DNA of 64,000 nucleotides from Theristus sp. LFF4_11 (taxonomy: Eukaryota > Nematoda > Chromadorea > Monhysterida > Xyalidae). The stretch covers positions 1 through 64,000 of the forward strand of contig JASANC010004736.1 in assembly GCA_030248135.1 (NCBI GenBank), given 5' to 3'. The notes beneath the pieces were generated by a model. The model searched no databases. It had not been told where the DNA came from and saw nothing but the letters and a program-made list of their open reading frames with translations. Shown in pieces: positions 62,539 through 64,000 of this stretch (its first letter is position 1; each line of letters begins with the position of its first letter). Made by a program: the position numbers and the translations under genes.

Positions 62539-64000
62539 GTTTGTATTTCCAATTGTTTTCAACAATGCAAGATTTTTATTTTCATTTTGTTGTTTTTCTG
62601 GAATCGTCTCGGTTGCATCACGTTATGTTATCAGCACGTTTTTCGATCGCACATGTTCATTCAGCACGCATTTGAGTGTGACGTCATTTTTGGACAAATA
62701 TGTTTCAGAGTTTTCATCGGCATTGATAATATAATTTCGTCTGGAGCCGTTCGTTTTCTGAAGAGGCCGAATATTCTAATAAATGTCACAATTTTGTATT
62801 TCAAACAGTGAGGTGAAATACAATTGTTGAATCCAAACCACTAAAAAATTTAAAACAAAAAAGCGCGCGGAGAAATCAACTTGCAGCAGCACCTTTTCAC
62901 CAACAGGCAAAGGTGTAAACGAGCAAAGCGACTGCATTTAAATCACAGGTAATTTTCCAAAAAGGTTCAAAATCTCAGCACATCAGCGCAATAAAATAAA
63001 TTCAACCTGATAGAAGTAGGTGGTATGCGGTTAAACATTTGGTGCACAAAGCTTCGTGCCGCCGTTTATCAAAAAGGTTGCACTTTGTCTCTTGTTTGTC
63101 GTCTGATGTGTGCGACAAAAAAACGTGTTGCAAGCATAATAATCTGTAATGTGCGAACGCACACAGAAAACTTGAAATAAAAATTGCAAATCAAATTTCT
63201 CCATGTTGTGTTATCTGGCTATACTACTGAAAGCATTTTAACTGTTTTTTAATGCTAAGACTTAGAAAGGAATTTTACCAACGATTCGCCTCTTTTGCTG
63301 TGCAGTGTTGAGACACTTGCTTTTAAATTGACAACGAAATCTTGTCATAGATGTAGGGCATCTTTTGTATTCCGTAATTTCGGATGTATTCAAGGCTTAA
63401 CATAGGCATAATTTCTCCCGTATGGCTTAGTTGAGGGTACGTACGTTCTGCTGTATTTATGGTTTGGTTAGGCGTAATTCTTGCTGTATTTTGTGTGTCT
63501 TAGCTAAATCATCCTATTTTTTCTGCTACGGTTTTACCGATTACATTCAAACTCAGTAAGTAAATAAGCAAGCCAATTACCAAAAACAGCAGAACCCAGA
63601 CAGTGGTGGCATGATTTGAAAGAAAACTATTAAAAAACTAAAAACAAAAAACACGAAACCAGAACCAGATAAAAAAGAAAAATGGTCTGAAAACTGAAAC
63701 AACTTGTAATGCGGGAAAACGGTATGAAAATTTTCTGATAAACCCCAAGCACTCCGTTTTTGGGGTGTAAAAGTTGAGACACGGAATGAAAAAAAATTAC
63801 TGATAACATTTTCTGCGCTGCATCATTTTTGTAAGCGCACAAAACGCCAACTGTGTTTTGTTAGTCTCTTGTTGGAGACACGAGCCACACTTTTTTTATC
63901 AGCAACACTTTTTCCAGTGGAAAAGTTGCATGTTTGATGCTTTTTGGACTAAAAGGTTGAAAACATTTTTTAAAGATTCGGTTGAACACGCAGCACAGGT
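62539..64000. other. Upstream region of ZMIZ, no gene seen
   Basis: AT-rich, no recognised coding exon on either strand. It should hold the 5' UTR, and possibly a non-coding exon and promoter, but no core-promoter element stands out. Confidence 0.5.

Overview
This is a piece of a metazoan nuclear genome, most likely from an invertebrate. It holds spliced genes with GT..AG introns, many of whose acceptors read TTTCAG (nematode-like but not diagnostic), an ortholog of the animal transcriptional co-regulator ZMIZ1/2 (Drosophila tonalli), and many animal-type transposons: a LINE with an APE-type endonuclease, mariner-type foldback elements, a hAT-type element and several short TA-flanked inverted-repeat elements. 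I do not claim a species. There is no bacterial or organellar sequence. The left 39 kb is a repeat mosaic. Bases 1-2,910 hold a LINE endonuclease fragment and a decayed kelch-like gene (copy 0) flanked by inverted ~200-bp arms. A ~148-bp satellite and dispersed repeats follow, then a 1.1-kb mariner foldback element. Two direct copies of an ~8-kb segmental duplication (8,415-16,379 and 28,822-37,910) each carry a secreted-looking kelch-like gene on the minus strand and a dead LINE on the plus strand. Copy B also has a 1.1-kb mariner foldback element in a kelch intron, and copy A preserves the empty site. Between the copies lie a ~7.2-kb interrupted inverted repeat (16,380-23,618) and a 3.1-kb hAT-type element (24,909-27,987) with an 8-bp target duplication. 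The inverted repeat carries an endonuclease/exonuclease/phosphatase (EEP) gene: seven phase-compatible exons on the minus strand, and an inverted partial copy of its first four exons in the left arm. Its last catalytic segment is missing. The right 23 kb (41,153-62,538, minus strand) is one gene, the ZMIZ1/2-like ortholog. I reconstruct 15 coding exons with compatible phases, about 1,300 residues: N-terminal TPR-like region, Ala-Thr and Gln-rich middle, PINIT-like region, MIZ/SP-RING zinc finger, a run of 36 uninterrupted CAA codons, and the family's acidic C-terminal tail. An 11.4-kb third intron holds microsatellites and repeats. A candidate plus-strand terminal exon ends at 40,969, tail-to-tail with it. 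I found no defence system, CRISPR array, operon or tRNA/rRNA gene. The most unusual material is the chain of duplications and foldback insertions that shaped the EEP and kelch genes.
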